In this document: piece after piece, positions 1-7,032 of the stretch | How positions within the stretch are numbered: the stretch's first letter is position 1 | Layout: the number at the start of each line of letters is the position of its first letter | Source: Candidatus Kuenenia stuttgartensis | GTDB taxonomy: Bacteria; Bacteroidota; Bacteroidia; Chitinophagales; Chitinophagaceae | Assembly (NCBI GenBank): GCA_943330835.2 | Contig: CALQJH020000043.1 | Coordinates: 1-9,917, forward strand | Direction of reading: 5' to 3' | DNA: 9,917 bases | Notes under the pieces: model-generated | What the model was told of the DNA's origin: nothing | Databases searched by the model: none | Seen by the model: only the letters and a program-made list of their open reading frames with translations | Made by a program: the position numbers and the translations under genes

Positions 1-438
1 CACAGAATCACATCCTACTGCATTTGCAGCTGGGAAGCGTTTTGAGTATGTTCCAGTTAAAGAATAGTTGTCACCATTCCATGAATAAGGCAACGTGTTT
101 TTACAAACCGCAACAGGCGTTGAACTTGTTGCAGTGTCCTTAACCGTTAATACTAAATAAGCCACAGAATCACAACCTACTGCATTTGCAGCTGGGAAGC
201 GTTTTGAGTATGTTCCAGTTAATGAGTAGTTAGCGCCATTCCATGAATATGGTAAGGTGTTGTTACAAACTGCCACAGGCGTTGAACTTGTAGTCGTGTC
301 CTTAACTGTTAATACAAAAGTTGCTGTAGAGTCACAACCATATTGATTAGCAGCGGAAAAGGTTGTATCGTAAGTTCCAGATAAACTGTAGTTTTTCCCA
401 TTCCATAAATATGGTAAGGTGTTATTACAAACAGCAAC
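1..438 (-). repeat. in-frame tandem repeats, 162 bp (54 aa) period
   Basis: Three consecutive units within the adhesin gene: 438-277, 276-115 and 114-1, the last cut by the window edge after 38 codons. The protein unit runs VxVCxNTLPYxWNGxNYSLxGTY...AANxxGCDSxAxxVLTVKDTxTSSTP, with one Cys near each end that could pair within or between units. In the visible 114 bp, units 2 and 3 differ at about 12 positions, 11 of them clustered in 61-114. The 60 bp at 1-60 match 163-222 with a single difference. Unit 1 is more diverged. The array probably continues to the left. Confidence 0.93.
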
Positions 439-2397
439 TTCTAATGTACTGGTTGTTTTTGGATTTACTAAAACATCAACAAAGCAACTTGAATTTAAAT
501 CAGGGTTTGCATAAGTCTGGTTTAATGTTACACGATAACTCTGAGTTGATGCTGTAACATCTATTGTTGCTAATCCATTTGCACTAGAGAAAGTCGCATT
601 GGTTGTTCCAATATCGCCATATCCTGAAAGTACCCATTGATACGTTGCATTTGCTGGCACTGGATCTGGAGTTCCTGTGTAAGTATTTAATGAACCTGCA
701 CAAATTGTAGTTGGCCCCAAAACAGTACAAGTTCCTTTTGAGCCTATCAAAAGAGTAACCGAAGAAGTGGTAGCACATTTTGAAGAATCTTTTGGAGTTG
801 CAGTTACGATAAAATCCAATGACTGACTCGCATCTGCAACGGCAGCTGTATATGTAGCACTTGATGTGTTTCCATTTGTTAAAACACCAGCCGCATTTAA
901 GGGCTTGGTCCACACATAGGTATAATCACTCACTACACCTGGAGAAATTGAATTGATAATTAAATTAGCACTATGACTAGCACTGGTTAAATCTATACAG
1001 CTTATGCCAATTATAGGTGTTGTGCAATGAGGTAATGCATCTGCAACCATTGTAGGTGTAGTTGGAGACGTGCCACTTTGCCTGTCACCATCAGCACATT
1101 GTATATAATCATTGCTGGGTTTAAATGTAGCATCTGGAGTTAACGATAAGTCATAGTTTTTGCCAATTGGGTATGTGGCACAAATTGTACCAAATACTGC
1201 CCCATCTGGAATAGTACCTAACGTCATCAATAAAGGATTAGTTGGCGTACTTCCTGAACTTACAATTGTTGTTCCATCTTTTTTATAAGTAGTGTAAGAA
1301 ATGCTTGTTGCAAATCCTGTTTCATCTTTGATTGCCCATCTGCCTTCACTGCCACCATAATCCAGACAAACTGAATAAGTCCCATTGTTATTACATTTTA
1401 CACTTGTCTTTTCATATTCTAAAGTACAAGTTGCACCACCACATCCATATCTGGATTTGTAAACCATATTCATACTATTTGGGAAAGTAGTTTTACTTTC
1501 ATCTGCCATCCACATTGCGAGATAATAATTTGTTGGCTTCTTGAAAGACGGAACTGTAATGGTTGTCCATCCATTTCCACTTAAGCCACAAGCGGGATGT
1601 ATTATTCCCGATAATGTGATGTTTGAAAAATTAATGTTGTTACAATTTCCTGAGATGCCATCATTTAGTACAGGGTATTTTGTTCCTGTCGTAGTGCCTG
1701 TAATTGGTTGGGCATCTGAAGGGTCTACATTATAAAGTACAAATCCAATGTTTTCATTAGATACAATCTGAAATTGATAAGTGCCCGCAAATGGCCTTAT
1801 ATCAAAGTTGAGCCAGACGATATCTTCACCTGGTGTTGGAGCACTTAATGTATTTCCAAAAGTTTCAGTTGTCATACTATAACAATCTGTTTTAGGTAGA
1901 ATTGCTGCGATTGGGTTTGCTGCTGCATCATATGTTCCCTTAAATGCCTGTAATCCTGACTCTGTTTCGGCTGAACTGGCGCAACGAACAATTCCTTTGG
2001 GCTGTAAATTGGGGGAAGAAAATACTAATGATTCCCAAGTATTGGCAACAGTATTATCTGTTGTGTTTTGACGCCATCCATCTCCGGCAAACCAACGGTG
2101 GGCTGTACATGGAGTTGCAGAACCAACAGCAGCAAGATTCGCTGTGTTTATTTTATAACCAATTTCATTGTAAACAATTCCATTTTGAGTGATGTACTTT
2201 TGGTCTTGTAATTGAATGGGCTTATCGTTGTAAGCATACTCATGATTTTTATTTTTTGAAACGTTTTGAGCTATCATAGTTCCTTGAAAAAAAAGCATAG
2301 TGTATAAAAATACTGCCCTGCTCCCATAAAGTAAATTCAGCTCTCGCCATTTTAATAATAGTTTCTTTTTTGTAATCCATGTAACAACTTTCTTCAT
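1..2397 (-). CDS. large secreted repeat-containing adhesin-like protein (3' end outside window)
   Basis: An uninterrupted frame of 799 codons runs from ATG at 2397 off the left edge, so the C-terminus is missing. Residues 1 to about 43 form a long, Lys-rich then hydrophobic signal peptide ending ...GTMIA|Q. Residues about 97-455 are a beta-rich region with scattered Cys (for example C97, C319) and Trp/Gly-rich motifs (HRWFAGDGW at 100-108); I do not recognise this domain. Residues about 458-552 and 553-650 look like two Ig/PKD-type domains, each opening with a Cys-containing strand. From residue 654 tandem 54-residue repeats begin (VAVCNNTLPYSWNG...GCDSVAYLVLTVKD). Such architectures in Bacteroidota are usually cell-surface or gliding/adhesion proteins exported by T9SS. 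The expected C-terminal sorting domain would lie outside the window, so export by T9SS is inference. Start choice: first ATG before the signal peptide. It is separated from the upstream minus-strand genes by 266 bp, so it is probably transcribed on its own. Ligand and function are unknown. Confidence 0.85.
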   Translation of the reverse strand, partial: MKKVVTWITKKKLLLKWRELNLLYGSRAVFLYTMLFFQGTMIAQNVSKNKNHEYAYNDKPIQLQDQKYITQNGIVYNEIGYKINTANLAAVGSATPCTAHRWFAGDGWRQNTTDNTVANTWESLVFSSPNLQPKGIVRCASSAETESGLQAFKGTYDAAANPIAAILPKTDCYSMTTETFGNTLSAPTPGEDIVWLNFDIRPFAGTYQFQIVSNENIGFVLYNVDPSDAQPITGTTTGTKYPVLNDGISGNCNNINFSNITLSGIIHPACGLSGNGWTTITVPSFKKPTNYYLAMWMADESKTTFPNSMNMVYKSRYGCGGATCTLEYEKTSVKCNNNGTYSVCLDYGGSEGRWAIKDETGFATSISYTTYKKDGTTIVSSGSTPTNPLLMTLGTIPDGAVFGTICATYPIGKNYDLSLTPDATFKPSNDYIQCADGDRQSGTSPTTPTMVADALPHCTTPIIGISCIDLTSASHSANLIINSISPGVVSDYTYVWTKPLNAAGVLTNGNTSSATYTAAVADASQSLDFIVTATPKDSSKCATTSSVTLLIGSKGTCTVLGPTTICAGSLNTYTGTPDPVPANATYQWVLSGYGDIGTTNATFSSANGLATIDVTASTQSYRVTLNQTYANPDLNSSCFVDVLVNPKTTSTLEVAVCNNTLPYLWNGKNYSLSGTYDTTFSAANQYGCDSTATFVLTVKDTTTSSTPVAVCNNTLPYSWNGANYSLTGTYSKRFPAANAVGCDSVAYLVLTVKDTATSSTPVAVCKNTLPYSWNGDNYSLTGTYSKRFPAANAVGCDSV

Positions 2398-2663
2398 AAT
2401 AAATAATTAAAAAATGTTTTTGAAAAATTAATATGATTTGTCAGACAGGAATAAAATAATAGGTTGTATATAGAGGATATTTATTACTACTCAACAGAGT
2501 AGTAATATTTAAACAAGAGGATTAAATACAGGGATAGAGATTTTTAAAATTCAGATTCGAAATTAAGAGTACAAATATGTTACAAGAATGATGATAGTCA
2601 CTCTGCATTGAAACTTATGTTAAAATCGGATTTTCAAAAAGAGGTGGATATAAAAAGTTGATT
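2398..2663. other. 266-bp intergenic region: end of redoxin operon and upstream region of the adhesin gene
   Basis: No ORF of interest is seen here. It must hold the termination signal of the minus-strand operon ending at 2664 and the promoter of the adhesin gene at 2397. The only near match to the Bacteroidota -7 box (TAnnTTTG) on the minus strand is CATATTTG at 2579-2572, without a clear -33 TTG at the usual distance, so it is a weak candidate. The strongest structure is the hairpin at 2482-2507, listed separately. Confidence 0.6.
2482..2507 (-). promoter_or_regulatory. perfect 11-bp stem / 4-nt loop inverted repeat upstream of the adhesin gene
   Basis: TATTACTACTC and GAGTAGTAATA are exact reverse complements separated by AACA. 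The element lies 85-110 bp upstream of the adhesin ATG and about 157 bp past the redoxin stop. It has no clean U-run on either strand, so it is not a textbook intrinsic terminator. It could be a 5'-UTR hairpin, an operator for a dimeric regulator, or a weak terminator of the upstream operon. Confidence 0.5.
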
Positions 2664-3278
2664 TTACTTTCTGTAAAAAATTCTACATCCGTATGATTCA
2701 GTTTCAGGGGTGGATACTTTTTTGCCGGTTAATAATTCGTCAACAGCATTTGCAATATAGGGTGTCGCAAATTCCGGGTGCTCTCCATTGTCATCAATAG
2801 CTCCGCTGTATTTTACAATCCAGGTATTTTTCTCTTTCCATATTATATATGCCTGTGGTGTATGTTTGGCTCCAAAATTTTTGCCAATAAGTTGTTGTGC
2901 ATCTTGCAAATAATCGAAGTTGAATTTTTCTGATGCGGCTCTTTGTCGCATGAGTTCAAATGTTTCTTCCTTATATAATAGAGAATCCATCGCATTTACT
3001 GCCAATAAAGGAACATTTAATAGGCGATACTTTTTGTTAAGTGCATTTAATCTTTTTGTATACAATTTAGCGAATGGGCAGTGATTACAGGTAAATACGA
3101 CTATAAATCCTTTGGCATTTTTATAATTTGATAAAGATATTATGGAGTTTTTTGTGTTTCTTAATTTGAAATCATTTATAATTTTATCTGCATTGTTTGT
3201 ATGGAATTCATCTGGATTCATAAACCCCAATGCGATTATTGAAAAAATAAGGAATAATTTTTTTTTTGCTATTTTCAT
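2664..3278 (-). CDS. exported thioredoxin-fold (redoxin/AhpC-TSA-like) protein
   Basis: A 204-residue protein with a thioredoxin fold: a strand (FIVVFTC) followed by the CxxC active site C64-N-H-C67-PFAK, and the thioredoxin cis-proline motif at T140-P141. The N-terminus (MKIAKKKLFLIFSIIALGF) is a signal peptide or membrane anchor, so it should act outside the cytoplasm. Family members with an FTCNxCPF active site are common in Bacteroidota and are annotated as thioredoxin-like or redoxin proteins; the substrate is generally unknown. A third Cys (C198, in SYGCRI) near the C-terminus may be resolving or structural. The start ATG lies 24 bp after the multicopper oxidase stop, so it is probably the last gene of the sigma-factor operon. 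A role could be reducing or oxidising envelope thiols under metal stress, or helping cuproprotein maturation; this is inference. Codons 4-7 contain a run of ten A (3267-3258), prone to slippage. Confidence 0.9.
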   Translation of the reverse strand: MKIAKKKLFLIFSIIALGFMNPDEFHTNNADKIINDFKLRNTKNSIISLSNYKNAKGFIVVFTCNHCPFAKLYTKRLNALNKKYRLLNVPLLAVNAMDSLLYKEETFELMRQRAASEKFNFDYLQDAQQLIGKNFGAKHTPQAYIIWKEKNTWIVKYSGAIDDNGEHPEFATPYIANAVDELLTGKKVSTPETESYGCRIFYRK

Positions 3279-3302
3279 TTGTAATGAATTTAAAATTGTT
3301 CG

Positions 3303-5342
3303 TTATTTTAATTTTACAAATTTCTTTGAAGCCACTTCCTTATTGGCTACATCCATGACTTTAAGAATATAAATACCATTTGATAATGGAGAAATATCTA
3401 TGCCGTTTCCATTGGTTAAATCAATTGGGTTGGGCCACATGAACATTGTTCTTCCTAGTTCATCGTATACAGTTGCGTAATAAGTTTTGTAATCAGAAGA
3501 CGATAATACTATTTTCAAAAGATTGTTATCAATTGGATTAGGCTGAATTTTGAAATCAAATTTGATTCTAGTATTTAAAGCATTAGCATTAACTACTAAA
3601 TTTAATGTACAAGTGTCGCCCCCAAAAATAACCCTAAAATTAGCCGTGCCGATAGATGTTGGGGTTCCTGAAATTACAAATATCAAGTTGCCATTTCCGT
3701 TTGATAAAGTTCCTGCTTGTAATGTTGCCGTCAATCCCAGCACTCCTGTTGAAGGGATTGAAGTTCCTGTAGAATAGCTCAAATTTCCAGAACTATCAGT
3801 CGTATTTATATATGGAATAGTAGCTGTACCAGAGAAAGACATATTAATAGTGGGCAAAGAAGACATTGAAGTATTTGAACAGTTTATGCCATTGGTATTG
3901 GGTAATCCGTTAACAACAAACTGCCCCATCATACCATCATCTTCATGATTTGAAAAATGGCAATGATACATATATGGATGTATAGTGTCTGCATAGTCAT
4001 CAAACTTCGCAACAAAAGTTACATTTTCATTTCTGGGAACATACATCACATCTTTCCATCCTGATTCATAATCTCCAACATTTGCAGCGATTCCATTTCT
4101 GGCAACAATTTTAAATTGAACATCATGAATATGAAAAGTGTGCCCAAATACATTATTGTTGGTCACTGTCCATTTTTCAACATCATTTAGTTTTATATTC
4201 TTGTTAATCGTAGATAGATTAAAAGCATTATTATCAAATACAAAAGGCAGATTTGTACCAGGGTTCCCGCCTGTAATAGTTACAGTTCTGTTTACGGTGG
4301 CATCAGCTGCAGTAAGATAAATATTATTAGCCAAGGTCGCAGGTACAGTTGTGATGGGGTTTGATGTAGTTGCACCTACATTAATATGTAATACTGTAAA
4401 ATCTATATTATTGAGTAAACTCCCAAATTGACCGTTATTGCTGGGCTCACCACCCGGAAATCCAAATGCCTGATTAGAGTTGTATGCTTTCAAATCTAAT
4501 GAACTTCCAAGTGCATCATTGCCTAAGTTGACCAATATTTCGATTCGTTCTCCAACAAGAACTTTTACTCGTGTTGCTGAAACAGGTGCATTTAATAAGC
4601 CTCCATCATTTGCAATAATGTAAAAAGTTCTGTTATCACTAAATCCAAGGTCGTACCCTCTTTCAATTTCTACATTTAATATCCTTAATCTAACATATTG
4701 CTTGGGTAAATTTATTTGAGCATTAGCTGTCCCATTGGTAAGCATGTAATCGCCATAAGCAGTGTTTTGAACAATAAATTGATTGCTTGCACTATATCTT
4801 CTGCTGGTAAGAACAAGAGGAATATCATCAATGCCATATTTTCTTGGAAGTGCTAATGTAGATTCTAAAGAATCTCTGACTATAATAAATCCTCCTACAC
4901 CTTTTGTTATTTGTTCCAAAGTCATTTCATGTAAGTGAGGGTGATACCAATAGGTACCTGCTTGATTGGCTACTTTCCAAAAGGGCTGCCAGGTTGTACC
5001 CGGTGGTATAACTTGGTGTGGTCCACCATCCATAACCGCTGGGAGATGCATTCCGTGCCAATGAAGTGTGGAAGAATCATTCAGTTTGTTGGTAACGTTC
5101 ATGTGTACTGTTTCACCTTTATTAAAAAATAAAGTAGGCCCCCAGAATGCACTATTATTTATACCACCTGTAATGGTTTGTTGTCCTGTAGGACGTAATT
5201 GCTTTGAAGTATCTTTAAGCGTGAGGTTAAATACTGTGCCGGATAATGTATCAGGGATCCAAAGGGTATTGTATTGTGCGTATAAATTATTTGAATTACT
5301 TATTGTTAATAGCAATAAAAATAGGATAGTATTTTTTTTCAT
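3303..5342 (-). CDS. secreted multicopper oxidase with Ig-like and T9SS sorting domains
   Basis: Starting at the ATG at 5342 gives 679 residues and a clean signal peptide (1-22, ending NSNNLYA|Q). A further 37 in-frame codons upstream look non-coding. All four copper-binding motifs of three-domain multicopper oxidases are present: HWHG (94-97), HPHLH (134-138), HTFHIH (401-406) and HCHFSNHEDDGM (460-471). These include the type-1 Cys461 and an axial Met471 as in CotA/CueO-type enzymes, so it should be catalytically complete and reduce O2 to water. Residues about 490-587 are an Ig-like beta domain. Residues about 592-679 are a type A T9SS C-terminal sorting domain (IQPNP..., then LSNGIYILKV..., ending KKFVKLK), so the enzyme should cross the outer membrane and be surface-attached or released. 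Substrate (Cu(I), Mn(II), Fe(II), phenolics) cannot be read from sequence; no Met-rich CueO-like insert is seen. It lies 70 bp after the Spy-like gene and 24 bp before the redoxin gene. Confidence 0.95.
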   Translation of the reverse strand: MKKNTILFLLLLTISNSNNLYAQYNTLWIPDTLSGTVFNLTLKDTSKQLRPTGQQTITGGINNSAFWGPTLFFNKGETVHMNVTNKLNDSSTLHWHGMHLPAVMDGGPHQVIPPGTTWQPFWKVANQAGTYWYHPHLHEMTLEQITKGVGGFIIVRDSLESTLALPRKYGIDDIPLVLTSRRYSASNQFIVQNTAYGDYMLTNGTANAQINLPKQYVRLRILNVEIERGYDLGFSDNRTFYIIANDGGLLNAPVSATRVKVLVGERIEILVNLGNDALGSSLDLKAYNSNQAFGFPGGEPSNNGQFGSLLNNIDFTVLHINVGATTSNPITTVPATLANNIYLTAADATVNRTVTITGGNPGTNLPFVFDNNAFNLSTINKNIKLNDVEKWTVTNNNVFGHTFHIHDVQFKIVARNGIAANVGDYESGWKDVMYVPRNENVTFVAKFDDYADTIHPYMYHCHFSNHEDDGMMGQFVVNGLPNTNGINCSNTSMSSLPTINMSFSGTATIPYINTTDSSGNLSYSTGTSIPSTGVLGLTATLQAGTLSNGNGNLIFVISGTPTSIGTANFRVIFGGDTCTLNLVVNANALNTRIKFDFKIQPNPIDNNLLKIVLSSSDYKTYYATVYDELGRTMFMWPNPIDLTNGNGIDISPLSNGIYILKVMDVANKEVASKKFVKLK

Positions 5343-5412
5343 TAAGTATTTATATTGATGATAATTTAGAGAAAGTATTGTAAAATAGTTAGGTAGAATT
5401 TTAATATTAACC

Positions 5413-6150
5413 TCACCGCTCTTCTGGAGGTGGAGGGCCTGGAGGTCTTCCATTCATTGATGGTGGTCCATCATGAGGTCTATGGGGAGGATGCTCTCCT
5501 GGTGGTGGTCCTGGAGGCCTTCCATAAGGTGGTGGCGGACCATCATCTCTAAATGGAGGATGATGACGAGGCCTTTCCTCAATCGATCTGATATTATTCT
5601 TTTTTAGGTTGTCTTTTGAATGGGTATCAGCTTCTAATTGGTTTGTATCTGCGTTGTCATTTTCTCTGTGTTGAGGTCTTGGATTTGATTGTTGGTTTAA
5701 AAAATCATTCTCAATAAAATAATTCAATTTTTCGAGTTGAGTTGGATTGCAAATTGATTTAAGTTTTTTAAAATGGTTAAAAATTACAGTATCAATTTCC
5801 ATTGAAATAGCCGCAGTTTTTTTTGCATAGAAATCAACTGTAACGGGGCTTGCAGTATCTGATTTTAATAAAGAGAAAAAATCTTTTTTAGCATGTAGTT
5901 GTATTTGTCTTAAACTGTCCATTTGCATTTGATGTTGCACGAATGCAGGGATGAATATTTTTTGTTGATTACTATCTAATCCTAATTGATCAATAAGGAA
6001 CTGTCCTCTGGAGGGTCTTTGATAGTGCTCTTCATTTCTGCTAGGGGGATGGTTAGGCCTCAACCATAATATTGACGTGAAGATGGTATTAGCAAGAAGT
6101 AATAGCATAATAAATAAAAGGATGAGTTTATTTTTTCTTGTTGTCATCAT
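5413..6150 (-). CDS. membrane-anchored Spy/CpxP/CnrX-like sensor or chaperone with His/Pro-rich tail
   Basis: A 245-residue protein when started at 6150. An alternative ATG at 6147 is equally good; one at 6171 overlaps the upstream gene more. Residues about 8-30 are a single hydrophobic N-terminal helix (uncleaved signal or anchor). Residues about 49-148 form a helical Spy/CpxP-like core. It carries two degenerate LTxxQ-type motifs, LGLDSNQQ at 56-63 and CNPTQLEKL at 134-142, and several His/Met. Residues about 150-195 are a charged linker. The final 50 residues are Pro/Gly-rich with His196, 197, 220, 223 and 226 and a duplicated GRPPGPPP block. The Spy/CpxP/ZraP/CnrX family comprises periplasmic chaperones and metal sensors. 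Placement directly after an ECF sigma factor and a small TM protein suggests a CnrX-like sensor, but chaperone activity is equally compatible. Its 5' end overlaps the upstream stop by about 20-23 bp, implying translational coupling. Family assignment is from motif pattern and context, as sequence conservation in this family is low. Confidence 0.72.
   Translation of the reverse strand: MMTTRKNKLILLFIMLLLLANTIFTSILWLRPNHPPSRNEEHYQRPSRGQFLIDQLGLDSNQQKIFIPAFVQHQMQMDSLRQIQLHAKKDFFSLLKSDTASPVTVDFYAKKTAAISMEIDTVIFNHFKKLKSICNPTQLEKLNYFIENDFLNQQSNPRPQHRENDNADTNQLEADTHSKDNLKKNNIRSIEERPRHHPPFRDDGPPPPYGRPPGPPPGEHPPHRPHDGPPSMNGRPPGPPPPEER
5419..5568 (-). repeat. duplicated Pro/Gly/His-rich block in the Spy-like protein tail
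   Basis: Two adjacent blocks of about 25 codons (5568-5494 and 5493-5419) align as HHPPFRDDGPPPPYGRPPG and HPPHRPHDGPPSMNGRPPG, each continuing PPP-[GP]-E. The DNA is also alike (repeated ggtggtcc / cctggagg / cttcca segments), consistent with an internal duplication of about 72-75 bp. Confidence 0.75.
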
Positions 6151-6460
6151 AATAATATGTTGAATTGTCATTTAAAATATAGAGATCTGAAAAACTTTCT
6201 TTATGGGAAGTTATGTCAATCGCTTTTTCATTTTTTTGTGGTTGTTGTTTTAAAATCATCGTGTTCATGAAGAGTAATAAAAACAATGAAGTCGCCATGA
6301 TGTACAGATATTTTTGGGTGGGCATTTCATTGATATGTTGATTATTTTTTAGTTTAACGGACAATCTTCTGCTAAAAAAAGGGGGCGCCTCTGCCCTATT
6401 GATGGAGTCTATACTATTGATAGTATCTTCTAGTAAATTAGTTGGTTCGTTTTGCATCAT
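6128..6460 (-). CDS. small one-TM protein, putative anti-sigma factor
   Basis: A 110-residue protein (ATG at 6460, or the adjacent ATG at 6457). It has a polar N-terminal segment with the motif LLEDTINSIDSINRAEAPPF (9-28) followed by FSRRL, one TM helix at about 50-70, and a short polar C-terminal tail of about 40 residues rich in Asp/Asn/Tyr. Short proteins with a similar N-terminal motif are often encoded right after ECF sigma genes in Bacteroidota, where they are usually annotated as hypothetical. Its position 5 bp after the sigma stop, small size and single TM helix fit an anti-sigma protein that holds the sigma factor at the membrane, analogous to CnrY. It has no zinc-binding HxxxCxxC (ZAS) motif. 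The C-terminal tail would lie in the periplasm, where it could contact the Spy-like protein encoded next; this is inference. Confidence 0.65.
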   Translation of the reverse strand: MMQNEPTNLLEDTINSIDSINRAEAPPFFSRRLSVKLKNNQHINEMPTQKYLYIMATSLFLLLFMNTMILKQQPQKNEKAIDITSHKESFSDLYILNDNSTYYYDDNKKK

Positions 6461-6465
6461 TATTT

Positions 6466-7032
6466 TTATTTAGAATAATAGGGTTTTAAAATTGTTCTCA
6501 AATTTTCTTTAGCACGCTGAATTAAACCTTCAATACTTTTAACGCTTTTGTTCATAATCTCACCAACTTCCTGATAACTCAATCCTTCCGCTTTGATAAG
6601 TGTGAAAGCTGTTCTCTGGTTATCAGGTAATTTCTTCAAGGCTTTGAATAGTAACGATGCTTTTTCTTTATTCTGCAAAGTGATACCGGGATGGTTGAAA
6701 TCAGGCACCTGAATTTCATTTATATCAAATCCTATAACATTTTTAAAATAATTAATTCTTTTCTGCGCTTTTTTCTTTCTTTCAAATTCAAAGGCTTTGG
6801 ATAATGAAACCCGATAAATCCAGGTTGAAAGTTTGGAGTCCCCTCTAAAATCTTTAATACTTCTAAAAATTTGCATAAATATATCCTGACAAATATCTTC
6901 CACATCTTCATTTTGCTGGGTGATACTTAAAACAGTATTATAGACTTTATGCTGGTATTTTTCTACCAATTCATTAAAGGCAAATTGATCTCCATTTTTT
7001 AGAAGTTGGATATATTCGGGTAGTTCAGACAA
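6466..7032 (-). CDS. ECF-type RNA polymerase sigma factor (sigma-70 family)
   Basis: A 188-residue protein. Sigma-2 region at about 20-90 contains the core-binding/-10 recognition helices (DICQDIFMQIF at 46-56, STWIYRVS at 69-76). Sigma-4 region at about 128-182 has LPDNQRTAF (135-143) and a helix-turn-helix SYQEVGEIMNKSVKSIEGL (152-170), followed by the usual IQRAKENLR. There is no sigma-3 domain and the length is typical of ECF sigma factors. Start: codon 1 is TTG at 7032-7030. The frame upstream reaches a stop (TAA at 7050-7048) without any ATG, and the first internal Met is residue 53, inside sigma-2, so a non-ATG start is needed. It is the first gene of the five-gene minus-strand cluster and probably activates its own operon when released from the small TM protein downstream; that autoregulation is inferred. 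Confidence 0.93.
   Translation of the reverse strand: MSELPEYIQLLKNGDQFAFNELVEKYQHKVYNTVLSITQQNEDVEDICQDIFMQIFRSIKDFRGDSKLSTWIYRVSLSKAFEFERKKKAQKRINYFKNVIGFDINEIQVPDFNHPGITLQNKEKASLLFKALKKLPDNQRTAFTLIKAEGLSYQEVGEIMNKSVKSIEGLIQRAKENLRTILKPYYSK

Noticed and set aside
584..913. Cys/Tyr-rich 109-codon open frame on the minus strand within the adhesin gene
   Set aside because: Out of frame with the 799-codon adhesin frame that covers it; composition is typical of a shadow frame.
2622..2634. AAAATC-G-GATTTT inverted repeat after the redoxin gene, as a possible terminator
   Set aside because: The loop is only one base and the stem is AT-only apart from one pair, so a stable terminator hairpin is unlikely.
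5343..5453. Upstream extension of the multicopper oxidase frame by 37 codons to 5453
   Set aside because: It would overlap the end of the Spy-like gene and place a non-signal sequence before an otherwise perfect signal peptide starting at 5342.
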